From NCBI GenBank assembly GCA_002413785.1, contig DHXR01000003.1, positions 44,183 through 50,876 of the forward strand: DNA of 6,694 nt. Direction: 5' to 3'. Positions within the stretch are counted from its first letter, which is position 1; each line of letters starts with the position of its first letter. Shown piece after piece: positions 1 to 5,740 of this stretch. Origin of the DNA: Mucilaginibacter sp. UBA5151. Its GTDB lineage: Bacteria > Bacteroidota > Bacteroidia > Sphingobacteriales > Sphingobacteriaceae. A model generated the notes under the pieces. It had not been told where the DNA came from. It did not search any database and worked only from the letters and a program-made list of their open reading frames with translations. Both the position numbers and the translations under genes were made by a program.

Positions 1-23
1 CCACCCGAAACGTCATAGAACCA
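1..23. repeat. Terminal inverted repeat, probable end of an insertion sequence lying to the left
   Basis: These 23 bases are the exact reverse complement of the last 23 bases of the window; the match stops at base 24. Read outward on the minus strand the repeat begins TGGTTCTATGACG and ends GGGTGG. Ends that start GGTTCT or GGCTCT and run into GGGTG resemble those of ISL3-family elements as I remember them. If so, the element body lies to the left of base 1 and bases 24 onward are its flank. No transposase is present in the window. The match is seen directly; the family and orientation are inferred. Confidence 0.6.
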
Positions 24-92
24 TTTTTTAATATATCATCACTGCCATCTAATTTTCTGAAATTTTTCCACTCGCAACACTCAGTTATGTTC

Positions 93-278
93 TTAGGTCA
101 TATTCACCCTATCCCCATGCGATTTCGGTTCGGATACCACCAAAAAATGCAGATCAATATCGCCATTATTAAATATGCGGTGTTTGGTATTTGGCGGAAT
201 ATGGATGGACTGATTTGGGTGAACAGTTTTTACCTGCCCATCAACTTCAAACGTGGCAATGCCAGACAAAATATAGAA
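93..278 (-). pseudogene. 5'-truncated cupin-domain protein remnant
   Basis: About 61 codons in frame up to a TAA stop encode the C-terminal half of a small single-domain cupin. The remnant runs from FYILSGIATFEVDG through SIHIPPNTKHRIFN to the end PKSHGDRVNMT. The His of the second cupin motif (NTKHRIFN) is present. The first half, including the HxH metal-binding motif expected just before FYILSG, is missing. Upstream of base 278 the frame stays open to a TTG at 339-341, but that stretch does not read as cupin and contains the palindrome TGTTCCGTAGGAACA. Intact relatives are around 110-120 residues. The best reading is a gene decapitated by a repeat or rearrangement and probably not functional. 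A short expressed protein from the TTG is possible but unlikely, and the original substrate cannot be told. Confidence 0.6.
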
Positions 279-281
279 CCA

Positions 282-302
282 ACCAAATGTTCCGTAGGAA
301 CA
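282..302. repeat. Palindromic intergenic repeat, GTTCC/GGAAC type
   Basis: ACCAAAT is followed by TGTTCC-GTA-GGAACA, a 6-bp-arm perfect inverted repeat. The same layout, ACCAAA followed by GTTCC-N3-GGAAC, recurs at 5395-5416, and a diverged version occurs at 5442-5467. The repeat sits exactly where cupin homology stops, which suggests that its arrival or a recombination at it truncated that gene. Repeats of this appearance are, from memory, common between genes in Mucilaginibacter-like genomes. Confidence 0.5.
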
Positions 303-339
303 AAACCACAAATTGGCGGCAGTAAAATAGTAGCACCTC

Positions 340-381
340 AAAATAAGAATTAGCCAGTTTTCCTGGCTTCAAATCTTGAAG
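340..381 (-). terminator. Possible transcription terminator downstream of pgi
   Basis: On the minus strand two adjacent stem-loops occur: CTTCAA-N3-TTGAAG (367-381), then GCCAG-N5-CTGGC (353-367). They are followed by the T-rich run TAATTCTTATTTTG. This would end pgi transcription about 110 nt past its stop codon. The stems are short and the T-run is interrupted, so the call is tentative. Confidence 0.35.
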
Positions 382-454
382 CGTAAAGATGCATATTGAT
401 ACCCGGCTTTGTTTAAATTTGCAGCCAGGCCGTTTACTCTGAATTATCAGACCT

Positions 455-483
455 GCAAACTGCCCATTGCAAACAGCAAACTG
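455..483. repeat. Short heptamer-phased repeat
   Basis: GCAAACTG (455-462), GCAAACAG (469-476) and GCAAACTG (476-483) are spaced 14 and 7 bases apart, giving a small 7-bp-phased repeat just past the pgi stop codon. No function is evident, and it may be simple-sequence noise. Confidence 0.4.
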
Positions 484-486
484 AAC

Positions 487-2133
487 CTACCTCCAGGCCT
501 TATATTGATTGATCAACCCGTTGGTTGATGAGTCATGTGAGGTAATGGCCCCATCATCATTTAATTCAGGTAATATTTTGCCTGCCAATTGTTTGCCCAG
601 TTCAACGCCCCATTGGTCAAAACTGTAAATATTCCAGATAATGCCCTGTACAAAGATTTTATGTTCATACATGGCTATTAATGAGCCGAGGCTGCGTGGC
701 GTAATTTTTTTAACAAGAATGGAATTGGTTGGCCTGTTGCCTTCAAACTCTTTGAACGGCGCGAGTTTTTCAATTTCTTCATTAGTCTTGCTTGATTTTT
801 TCAGTTCATCAACTACCTTTTCATGGGTTTTGCCATTCATTAAAGCCTCGGTTTGGGCAAAAAAGTTTGACAGCAGCATTTTATGATGTTCGCCCAGCGG
901 GTTATGGCTTTGTGCCGGGGCGATGAAATCGCAGGGAATCAGTTTGGTGCCCTGGTGGATTAGCTGGTAAAAAGCATGCTGGCCATTAGTGCCGGGTTCG
1001 CCCCAGATAATCGGTCCGGTTGAATAATCCACAGCATTGCCGTTGCGGTCCACATGTTTGCCATTGCTTTCCATATCGCCCTGTTGAAAATAAGCTGCGA
1101 AACGGTGCATGTACTGATCGTATGGTAAAATGGCATTGGTTTCAGCCTCAAAAAAGTTATTGTACCAAATGCCGATCAAAGCCAGCAGGACGGGAATGTT
1201 TTGCTCAGGTTCCGCAGTTTTAAAATGATTGTCCATGGCGTATGCGCCATCCAATAGTTCAATAAAGTTTTCAAAGCCGATGCTCAGGGCTATTGACAAA
1301 CCAATGGCGCTCCATAAAGAATAACGTCCGCCAACCCAATCCCAAAACTCAAACATATTTTTAGTATCGATCCCAAACTTCGAAACACCTTCACTATTGG
1401 TTGACAGTGCCGCGAAATGTTTGGCTACATCATCTTCCCTGCTTCCGCTTGCTAAAAACCAGTCGCGGGCGCTATGGGCATTTGCCATTGTTTCCTGCGT
1501 AGTGAACGTCTTGGAGGCGATAAGGAACAGCGTAGTTTCGGGATCCAGGCCTTTTAGCGTTTCTGCAATATGGGTGCCGTCAACATTCGACACAAAGTGC
1601 ATGTTCAAATGGTTCTTGTAGGCCTTTAGCGCTTCCGTAACCATTACCGGGCCAAGGTCAGATCCGCCGATGCCAATATTAACCACATCGGTAATCGCTT
1701 TTCCGGTAAAGCCTTTCCAGCTACCCGAAATAATAGCTTCGCTAAATGTTTTCATTTGTCCGAGTACGCGGTTTACATCGGGCATTACATCTTTGCCGTC
1801 AACATAAATGGGCGTATTGCTGCGGTTGCGTAACGCAATATGCAATACCGGCCGGCCCTCAGTGGCATTGATCTTTTCGCCACTGAACATGGCCTCTATT
1901 GCCTTGTTTACTGAACATTCTTTTGCCAGTTGCATCAGCAAGGCTACAGTTTGCCCGTCAATGCGATTTTTTGAATAATCAAGCAGGATATCTTCAAATT
2001 GCAGGGAGAATTTATTAAAACGCTGATCATCAGTTTCGAATAACTCCTTCAGGCTTTTTGAAACAATATCAATATAGTGGTCAGTTAAATATTTATAGGA
2101 CTTTGTTGTGGTAAAATCAGTGTTTGGCAGCAT
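487..2133 (-). CDS. pgi: Glucose-6-phosphate isomerase
   Basis: This cytoplasmic enzyme interconverts glucose 6-phosphate and fructose 6-phosphate in glycolysis and gluconeogenesis. The 548-residue length matches the long bacterial (E. coli-type, 549 aa) form, and the frame is uninterrupted. Visible motifs in order: the first sugar-isomerase fold with NIGIGGSDLGP (152-162); the phosphate-binding loop SKTFTTQET (207-215); PGI signature 1 around VGGRYSLWSAIG (267-278); GDMESNGKH (352-360) with the catalytic base Glu355; NGQHAFYQ with His386, which opens the ring; and signature 2 WGVELGKQLAGKIL (508-521) with Lys514. These active-site numbers coincide with those of the E. coli enzyme. The start is an ATG at 2131-2133 with an A/T-rich leader and no Shine-Dalgarno motif. 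It is divergent from the gene at 2385. Function is near certain. Confidence 0.98.
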   Translation of the reverse strand: MLPNTDFTTTKSYKYLTDHYIDIVSKSLKELFETDDQRFNKFSLQFEDILLDYSKNRIDGQTVALLMQLAKECSVNKAIEAMFSGEKINATEGRPVLHIALRNRSNTPIYVDGKDVMPDVNRVLGQMKTFSEAIISGSWKGFTGKAITDVVNIGIGGSDLGPVMVTEALKAYKNHLNMHFVSNVDGTHIAETLKGLDPETTLFLIASKTFTTQETMANAHSARDWFLASGSREDDVAKHFAALSTNSEGVSKFGIDTKNMFEFWDWVGGRYSLWSAIGLSIALSIGFENFIELLDGAYAMDNHFKTAEPEQNIPVLLALIGIWYNNFFEAETNAILPYDQYMHRFAAYFQQGDMESNGKHVDRNGNAVDYSTGPIIWGEPGTNGQHAFYQLIHQGTKLIPCDFIAPAQSHNPLGEHHKMLLSNFFAQTEALMNGKTHEKVVDELKKSSKTNEEIEKLAPFKEFEGNRPTNSILVKKITPRSLGSLIAMYEHKIFVQGIIWNIYSFDQWGVELGKQLAGKILPELNDDGAITSHDSSTNGLINQYKAWR

Positions 2134-2150
2134 AATTGAATGTTTTTCTA

Positions 2151-2158
2151 CAAAAATA
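2151..2158 (-). promoter_or_regulatory. Candidate -7 box for pgi
   Basis: On the minus strand this reads TATTTTTG, matching the Bacteroidota -7 consensus TAnnTTTG, and it ends 17 bp before the pgi ATG. That would give a very short leader. No TTTG-like -33 box lies at the usual spacing, so the call rests on the -7 match alone. Confidence 0.35.
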
Positions 2159-2205
2159 ACATTTAAAAATTAGGTCAGTATTAAATCTGAATAAAGAGCT
2201 TATTA

Positions 2206-2246
2206 GTGTTGTTTAAACACCACAGGCATAGTGTTTGTTTTACACT
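2206..2246. promoter_or_regulatory. Two inverted repeats in the divergent pgi upstream region
   Basis: The first (2206-2223) is GTGTTGTTTAAACACCAC, an 18-bp palindrome around GTTTAAAC with one mismatched pair. The second (2230-2246) is AGTGT-N7-ACACT. Both sit between the divergent starts at 2133 and 2385, upstream of the -7 box of each gene, and share GTGT/ACAC arms with centres about 24 bp apart. They could be binding sites for a dimeric regulator. No matching regulator gene is visible nearby. Confidence 0.3.
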
Positions 2247-2283
2247 TGAAAATTATCATATTTTCAAAAATAATTGCAAAACG

Positions 2284-2317
2284 TTTTTAACTTTGAAATA
2301 AATAAACAATATATTTG
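2284..2317 (+). promoter_or_regulatory. Candidate promoter of the gene at 2385
   Basis: TATATTTG at 2310-2317 fits the Bacteroidota -7 consensus TAnnTTTG. A T-rich block at 2284-2288 lies about 21 bp upstream and could act as a weak -33 element. Transcription would begin near 2324, leaving an AT-rich leader of about 60 nt that ends in an A-run before the ATG. Confidence 0.45.
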
Positions 2318-2384
2318 TGTTGATGGTAAATAATTAATTGTTTTTTCATCATTTTGTTAATCTGCTTAAAAAAAACAAATTATT

Positions 2385-2822
2385 ATGTTTGAAAAACTTT
2401 TTATGCTTGTAAAAAATAACGCCGGGAAGGCTGTTATTGACAACCCGGCGATCCCGGAGAAATACCATGAAGCGGTGATAAATGAAGCTTCGAGCGCTAT
2501 TATCGAAGTTTTAAAAAGTCAGATGGAAAACGGCAAAATAAAAGATTTGGTCAGGTTTTTCCAGTTTTCGGGTACCCATAATCATTCGCTGGTATCAAGC
2601 ATTGTGAAAAAGTTTGCCAACAAGCTGAATAATTTTTATGATATTGATCCTAAATCAGCTATGGTAGCTGCAAAATCATTGATTCCGGCGGTTATGAAGC
2701 AATTGCTGGTACAATCAAAAAGCGGGCAGGAAAAGGAATTCGTATTAGCAACTATGCTTTCCAAGCTCAATGGGAATAGGGCAGATTTAAGTTTACTTGT
2801 AAACGAAATGATGCTTGCCTGA
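2385..2822 (+). CDS. Hypothetical small helical protein, possibly DUF937-like
   Basis: The protein has 145 residues, no signal peptide, no membrane segment and no cysteine, so it is probably cytoplasmic. It is almost all predicted helix: an N-terminal MFEKLFMLVKNNAGKAV; a conserved-looking NPAIPEKYHEAVINEASSAI (20-39); a helix around 50-60; a loop with THNHS (64-68); and a C-terminal pair of helices containing AAKSLIPAVMKQLL (95-108). The pattern of a DNPAIP segment, then NEASS, then SLIPAVM recalls a Bacteroidota group of small proteins related to DUF937. This is a memory-based resemblance only, and the glycine/glutamine-rich tail some of them carry is absent. The start is an ATG after an A-rich leader, with a good -7 box about 67 bp upstream. 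It diverges from pgi and converges on the gene at 2967. No function is proposed. Confidence 0.85.
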   Translation: MFEKLFMLVKNNAGKAVIDNPAIPEKYHEAVINEASSAIIEVLKSQMENGKIKDLVRFFQFSGTHNHSLVSSIVKKFANKLNNFYDIDPKSAMVAAKSLIPAVMKQLLVQSKSGQEKEFVLATMLSKLNGNRADLSLLVNEMMLA

Positions 2823-2846
2823 TGCTTTTGACAATACAAACAACGA

Positions 2847-2911
2847 ACACCGGATTTTGAATAATGTATTATGAAGTTTTACTTCGAAATCTTAAGTTCA
2901 AAATCCGGTGT
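2847..2911. terminator. 15-bp-stem hairpin between convergent genes
   Basis: ACACCGGATTTTGAA (2847-2861) pairs perfectly with TTCAAAATCCGGTGT (2897-2911). The 35-nt loop contains a smaller hairpin, GAAG-N5-CTTC (2873-2885). It begins 24 bp after one stop codon and ends 55 bp before the other. It could stop transcription from both sides, but neither side has a clear T-run. Its nested-palindrome form could equally mark a dispersed intergenic repeat. Confidence 0.5.
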
Positions 2912-2966
2912 CCGGTATTAAAAACTGCTTTTGTTTATTTAATGAAGTGCTTTTCGCCAGCTGGGT

Positions 2967-3632
2967 TTAATTGCCGGTGGTACTGCTTGGAGTGCTTGGA
3001 ATATTGTCAGAACTCCGGCTCTTATCCCCCTCAGATATTTCCTTTATCAGGCTGCCCCAGCTAAACGGATTTAGCAAAGGGTTAACAGTTGAATGGGAAT
3101 TGACTATACTATTATGAAAATCCTGAATACCGCTCATTTCAAGGCCGTCCCTTGGCAAAGTACGCTCCAATGTTTCGATTGATGCATTACTCAGGTTCTT
3201 TCGGGCTATCGCCAGATCATCATCAGCAATTTTCATCGATAAAAATTCCTTTGTAAATTCTTCGGTGGTTGCCCATGGGAAAACCCGGAAAACCGGCAGG
3301 TTAATGATCTGTGGTTTAAGCAACACCCTTATGGTATAACTATTTGCTTCCACATGTGCCGGTATAACAACGTTTGCGGTTGTGTAGCCTACACTTGAAA
3401 AACGGATAGTATCCTGCTCGTGTACAACAAAAGAAAAATAACCTTTGTAGTTCGTCTGGGCAATCCCGCCATGGAATGATGTATTTACTATGCTTACATA
3501 AGGTACAATAACACTGGTGCTATCCGCATTATGAACAATGCCCGAAAACTGTACCAATGGCCTCTCTTGCTTTTGCCCAAAAGCAACTGTGGCTGCAAAT
3601 AAAAACAATAACAGACTAACTATCTTTTTCAT
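2967..3632 (-). CDS. Secreted protein with one carboxypeptidase-regulatory-like domain
   Basis: The 221-residue protein begins MKKIVSLLLFLFAATVAFGQ, a classical Sec signal peptide with likely cleavage after AFG (residue 19). Residues about 26-107 form a beta-sandwich of the CarboxypepD_reg-like type: FSGIVHNADSTS, then YVSIVNTSFHGGIAQTNYKGYFSFVV, then DTIRFSSVGYTTANVVIP. These domains often sit at the N-terminus of TonB-dependent receptors; here the domain stands alone and no barrel follows. The tail includes PWATTEEFTKEFLSMKIADDDLAIARKNL (120-147), NPFSWGSLIKEISEGDK (188-204) and a Ser/Thr-rich end. It probably acts in the periplasm or at the envelope; its role is unknown. The open frame extends 18 codons further, to 3686, but that ATG lies inside the -7 box, so the ATG at 3630-3632 before the signal peptide is the real start. 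Confidence 0.85.
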   Translation of the reverse strand: MKKIVSLLLFLFAATVAFGQKQERPLVQFSGIVHNADSTSVIVPYVSIVNTSFHGGIAQTNYKGYFSFVVHEQDTIRFSSVGYTTANVVIPAHVEANSYTIRVLLKPQIINLPVFRVFPWATTEEFTKEFLSMKIADDDLAIARKNLSNASIETLERTLPRDGLEMSGIQDFHNSIVNSHSTVNPLLNPFSWGSLIKEISEGDKSRSSDNIPSTPSSTTGN

Positions 3633-3683
3633 ATACCAATCAATAGCTGGTTTATTTTTTAAAAAATGCCCCTCTTTTTTATA

Positions 3684-3712
3684 CAAAAATAGCTTATTGC
3701 TTTATGCCCCAA
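3684..3712 (-). promoter_or_regulatory. Bacteroidota-type promoter of the secreted-protein gene
   Basis: On the minus strand TTG (3712-3710), an 18-bp spacer and TATTTTTG (3691-3684) match the -33/-7 pattern TTTG-N17-23-TAnnTTTG. The start site would be near 3677, giving a leader of about 45 nt to the ATG at 3632. It is the best-formed promoter in the window and separates this gene from the nfu gene upstream. Confidence 0.6.
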
Positions 3713-3734
3713 GGCTATTTAACAAAACTTAACA

Positions 3735-4013
3735 TTACCTTAGGTTTTCTGGCAATACTGCGTCAGGATCATCAATAGCCGTCAGGTTTATAGCCTCAAC
3801 GCCGGTAATTTCAGGAACCGCCTTTTTAATGGCTTCCTCAATACCGGCTTTTAATGTCATGATACTCATCGGACATGATCCGCATGAGCCAAGCAATTTC
3901 AGCTTAACTATACCCTCCGGTGTAATCTCTTCCACCGAAACGTTCCCGCCATCCGTCAGCAAATATGGCCTTATCGTATCCAATGCCGCTTCTACTTGCT
4001 CTAATAAACTCAT
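3735..4013 (-). CDS. Nfu-type iron-sulfur protein (NifU C-terminal domain)
   Basis: This 92-residue protein is a single NifU C-terminal (Nfu) domain, the type that carries or delivers Fe-S clusters to target proteins in the cytoplasm. Family hallmarks are visible: an N-terminal helix, RPYLLTDGGNVSVEEI (15-30), and LLGSCGSCPMSIMTLKAGIEEAI, whose CGSC (Cys44 and Cys47) binds a cluster shared between two subunits. The C-terminus GVEAINL is also typical. The ATG at 4011-4013 is preferred over an in-frame TTG three codons upstream. It lies 25 bp after the Mrp/ApbC-type ATPase gene with no promoter between them, so the two are very likely co-transcribed, which fits a joint role in Fe-S cluster transfer. 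Bacterial names vary (nfu, nifU-like), so no symbol is given. Confidence 0.93.
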   Translation of the reverse strand: MSLLEQVEAALDTIRPYLLTDGGNVSVEEITPEGIVKLKLLGSCGSCPMSIMTLKAGIEEAIKKAVPEITGVEAINLTAIDDPDAVLPENLR

Positions 4014-4038
4014 CTGTATCAATTTATAAGTAAAGTTA

Positions 4039-5127
4039 TTAATTATTTACAACAATTTTATTATTAGTAGCATTAGCGTTACAAATAGCTACCTGCTGTG
4101 CAACTTTTTTGGCCATATCAACAAAGGCATTCGCTAAAATACCATCCTCGTCCAGAACAATCGGTTTCCCTGCATCGCCAGATTCACTGATGCTTTTTAC
4201 AAGCGGAATTTCTCCTAAAAAGGGCACTTCCAGTTGTTCAGCAAGTTTTTTGCCGCCACCCTGCCCAAAAATATAATATTTGTTTTCAGGCAATTCGGCC
4301 GGGGTGAAGTACGACATGTTTTCAACTATCCCCAATAGCGGTACGTTAATGGCATTCATCATAAACATGCCGATACCTTTTTTAGCATCAGCAAGCGCGA
4401 CATTTTGCGGTGTGGTAACAATTACGGCGCCGGTTACCGGGAAAGTTTGCGTAACGGTGATATGTATATCTCCTGTTCCCGGCGGAAGATCAACTACCAG
4501 ATAATCCAGTTCGCCCCAGTCGGCATCGTTAAAAAGTTGCTTAACCGCAGTCGAAACCATCGGCCCGCGCCATGGCACAGGCTGGTTCGGGTCTGTAAAA
4601 AAACCGATAGATAAAAGCTTTATACCGTATTTTTCGATGGGTTGAATGCGGCTTTTGCCATCAACCTCTCTCGCTTTCGGCCTTTCGCCCTCCAAACCAA
4701 ACATAATGGGGATGGATGGCCCGTAAATATCCGCATCAATCAAACCTACCTTTGCACCTGTTTTCGCCAGGCCAAGGGCCAGGTTTACAGCTACTGTTGA
4801 TTTACCCACCCCGCCTTTACCCGAAGCTACGGCGATGATGTTTTTAACCCCAGGCACCCCGGTGTTTTTTTGCGTGGTCACTTTTGAGGTCATATCAATA
4901 TGCACTACCGCTTCCTTGCTTACAAAATACGTTATCGCATTGCGGCAGGCATTTTCAATCATCGCCTTTAAAGGGCAGGCCGGTGTTGTTAATATAACCG
5001 AAAAGCTAATGTTTTTGCCATCTATATGGACATTCTGGATCATATTCAGGGTAACCAGGTCTTTTTTCAGATCGGGTTCCTCAACATTGCTTAACGCCTC
5101 TAAAACTTGTTCTTTGGTAATGATCAT
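4039..5127 (-). CDS. apbC: Mrp/ApbC-family P-loop ATPase, Fe-S cluster carrier
   Basis: The 362-residue cytoplasmic protein belongs to the Mrp/NBP35 group, ATPases that carry Fe-S clusters to apoproteins. Residues about 1-80 form a DUF59/MIP18-like domain with the conserved TTPACPLKAMIENAC (47-61). A MinD-like ATPase domain follows, with the deviant Walker A GKGGVGKS (103-110, signature Lys104), the switch segment DADIYGPSIP (131-140), and Walker B plus switch VVDLPPGTGD (211-220). After NMSYF (270-274), where E. coli Mrp has a CxxC, this protein reads TPAELPENKYYIFG with no cysteine. From memory this is usual for Bacteroidota members, so it is not likely a sequencing error. The start ATG is at 5125-5127. 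It forms an operon with the Nfu gene 25 bp downstream. The symbol follows common annotation (apbC or mrp). Confidence 0.93.
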   Translation of the reverse strand: MIITKEQVLEALSNVEEPDLKKDLVTLNMIQNVHIDGKNISFSVILTTPACPLKAMIENACRNAITYFVSKEAVVHIDMTSKVTTQKNTGVPGVKNIIAVASGKGGVGKSTVAVNLALGLAKTGAKVGLIDADIYGPSIPIMFGLEGERPKAREVDGKSRIQPIEKYGIKLLSIGFFTDPNQPVPWRGPMVSTAVKQLFNDADWGELDYLVVDLPPGTGDIHITVTQTFPVTGAVIVTTPQNVALADAKKGIGMFMMNAINVPLLGIVENMSYFTPAELPENKYYIFGQGGGKKLAEQLEVPFLGEIPLVKSISESGDAGKPIVLDEDGILANAFVDMAKKVAQQVAICNANATNNKIVVNN

Positions 5128-5211
5128 ATTTAATGTAATAAACGCAAAATTTGGTTATAGTTAATTGGCAAGTAGTCGATTGGTTTAAAAGTGCATTCGT
5201 AATAACCTGAT

Positions 5212-5249
5212 CAAATTTATCCAACTCAATCAACCGCTAACCATAGCGG
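5212..5249 (-). promoter_or_regulatory. Candidate promoter of the apbC-nfu operon
   Basis: On the minus strand TAAATTTG (5219-5212) fits the -7 consensus TAnnTTTG. Transcription would start near 5205, with a leader of about 78 nt. No -33 box is clear. A perfect inverted repeat, CCGCTA-N4-TAGCGG (5234-5249), lies where a -33 element or an operator would be. Confidence 0.35.
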
Positions 5250-5338
5250 AGACAAAACTACCTAAAACAGGCCGGATTAATGTCATTGAAATGATAAAAT
5301 GAAGGGAACGCAGAAAACTAAAGGGAGGGGGTAAGGTT

Positions 5339-5370
5339 TAATCCTCTTTCCCGGCAGGAGGGGAAGAGGG
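5339..5370. repeat. Hairpin repeat at the left edge of the repeat mosaic
   Basis: CCTCTTTCCC (5343-5352) pairs, with one mismatch, with GGGGAAGAGG (5360-5369) around the loop GGCAGGA. The CCCTCTTT/AAAGAGGG wording recurs on both sides of the large palindrome further right, so this may be one end of the same composite repeat. Confidence 0.4.
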
Positions 5371-5394
5371 TGCAAATCAAATTGCCGCGCTGAT

Positions 5395-5467
5395 ACCAAA
5401 CGTTCCTATGGAACGTGAAAATCGTCTTTATATATTTTTCTACCAACCAGACATCCATAAGGGATGT
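5395..5467. repeat. Two related palindromic repeats
   Basis: ACCAAA precedes ACGTTCC-TAT-GGAACGT (5400-5416), a 7-bp-arm perfect inverted repeat closely like the one at 282-302. A second unit, ACCAACCAG followed by ACATCC-N5-GGATGT (5442-5467), shares the lead-in ACCAACCA with bases 278-286 but has different arm sequences. The arms have kept their pairing while changing sequence, as expected if structure matters. Confidence 0.5.
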
Positions 5468-5529
5468 ATCGCCACGAATGGCAACGTCCCCTATGGCAAT
5501 GTCAAAGAATGTTTTTTTGAATGTTTTTT

Positions 5530-5686
5530 CACCCTCTTTTTTTGCTTGCAAAAGAGAGGGTGGACAAGCGTAGCGATGTCCGGGTGAGTAAATATACAAG
5601 CGGCATTTGCGCCAATGCATGGCGGGTTGACTCACCCGGACATCGCTACGCTTGTCCACCCCCTCTGCCACAAGTGGCAAAGAGGG
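5530..5686. repeat. Large palindromic intergenic element, 32-bp perfect inverted repeat
   Basis: Bases 5558-5589 and 5630-5661 are perfect inverted copies, with arms starting GGGTGGACAAGCGTAGCG. With one mismatch the pairing extends to 5553/5666. The 40-nt loop holds a small stem, GCATT-N6-AATGC (5603-5618). Each side carries its own hairpin: ACCCTCTTTT with AAAAGAGAGGGT on the left (5531-5561), and CCCTCTGCCAC with GTGGCAAAGAGGG on the right (5661-5686). The frames that run through it on both strands are by-products of the symmetry. It resembles a REP/BIME-like or MITE-like element. No transposase or TnpA-REP gene is in the window. Confidence 0.75.
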
Positions 5687-5740
5687 TTAAAAGGGTATTT
5701 TTTCTTAACTGAGTGGAATAGAAGGTAATATCCGTTTTTT

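Noticed and set aside
24..92. Possible gene or signal between the left repeat and the cupin remnant
   Set aside because: AT-rich sequence with no frame, hairpin or promoter that I can support.
87..353. 88-aa plus-strand frame over the cupin remnant
   Set aside because: It is the antisense of recognisable cupin sequence and has no protein-like pattern of its own.
641..1621. Several 60-80-residue frames on both strands inside pgi
   Set aside because: They are shadows of an intact gene with all catalytic residues in frame.
2967..3686. Longer 239-residue version of the secreted protein
   Set aside because: The upstream ATG overlaps the TATTTTTG promoter box, and the extra 18 residues would precede a normal signal peptide.
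4014..4022. TTG start for the Nfu protein, adding three residues
   Set aside because: The ATG at 4011-4013 gives the typical MSLLEQVEAAL start for this family.
5530..5690. CRISPR array
   Set aside because: The repeats are inverted, not evenly spaced direct copies with unique spacers, and no cas genes are present.
5318..5712. Open frames of 120 aa (minus) and 63 aa (plus) through the repeat mosaic
   Set aside because: Both run through the inverted repeats and encode the same KRSDVRVS wording because the arms are mirror copies. They show no domain, promoter or plausible composition.
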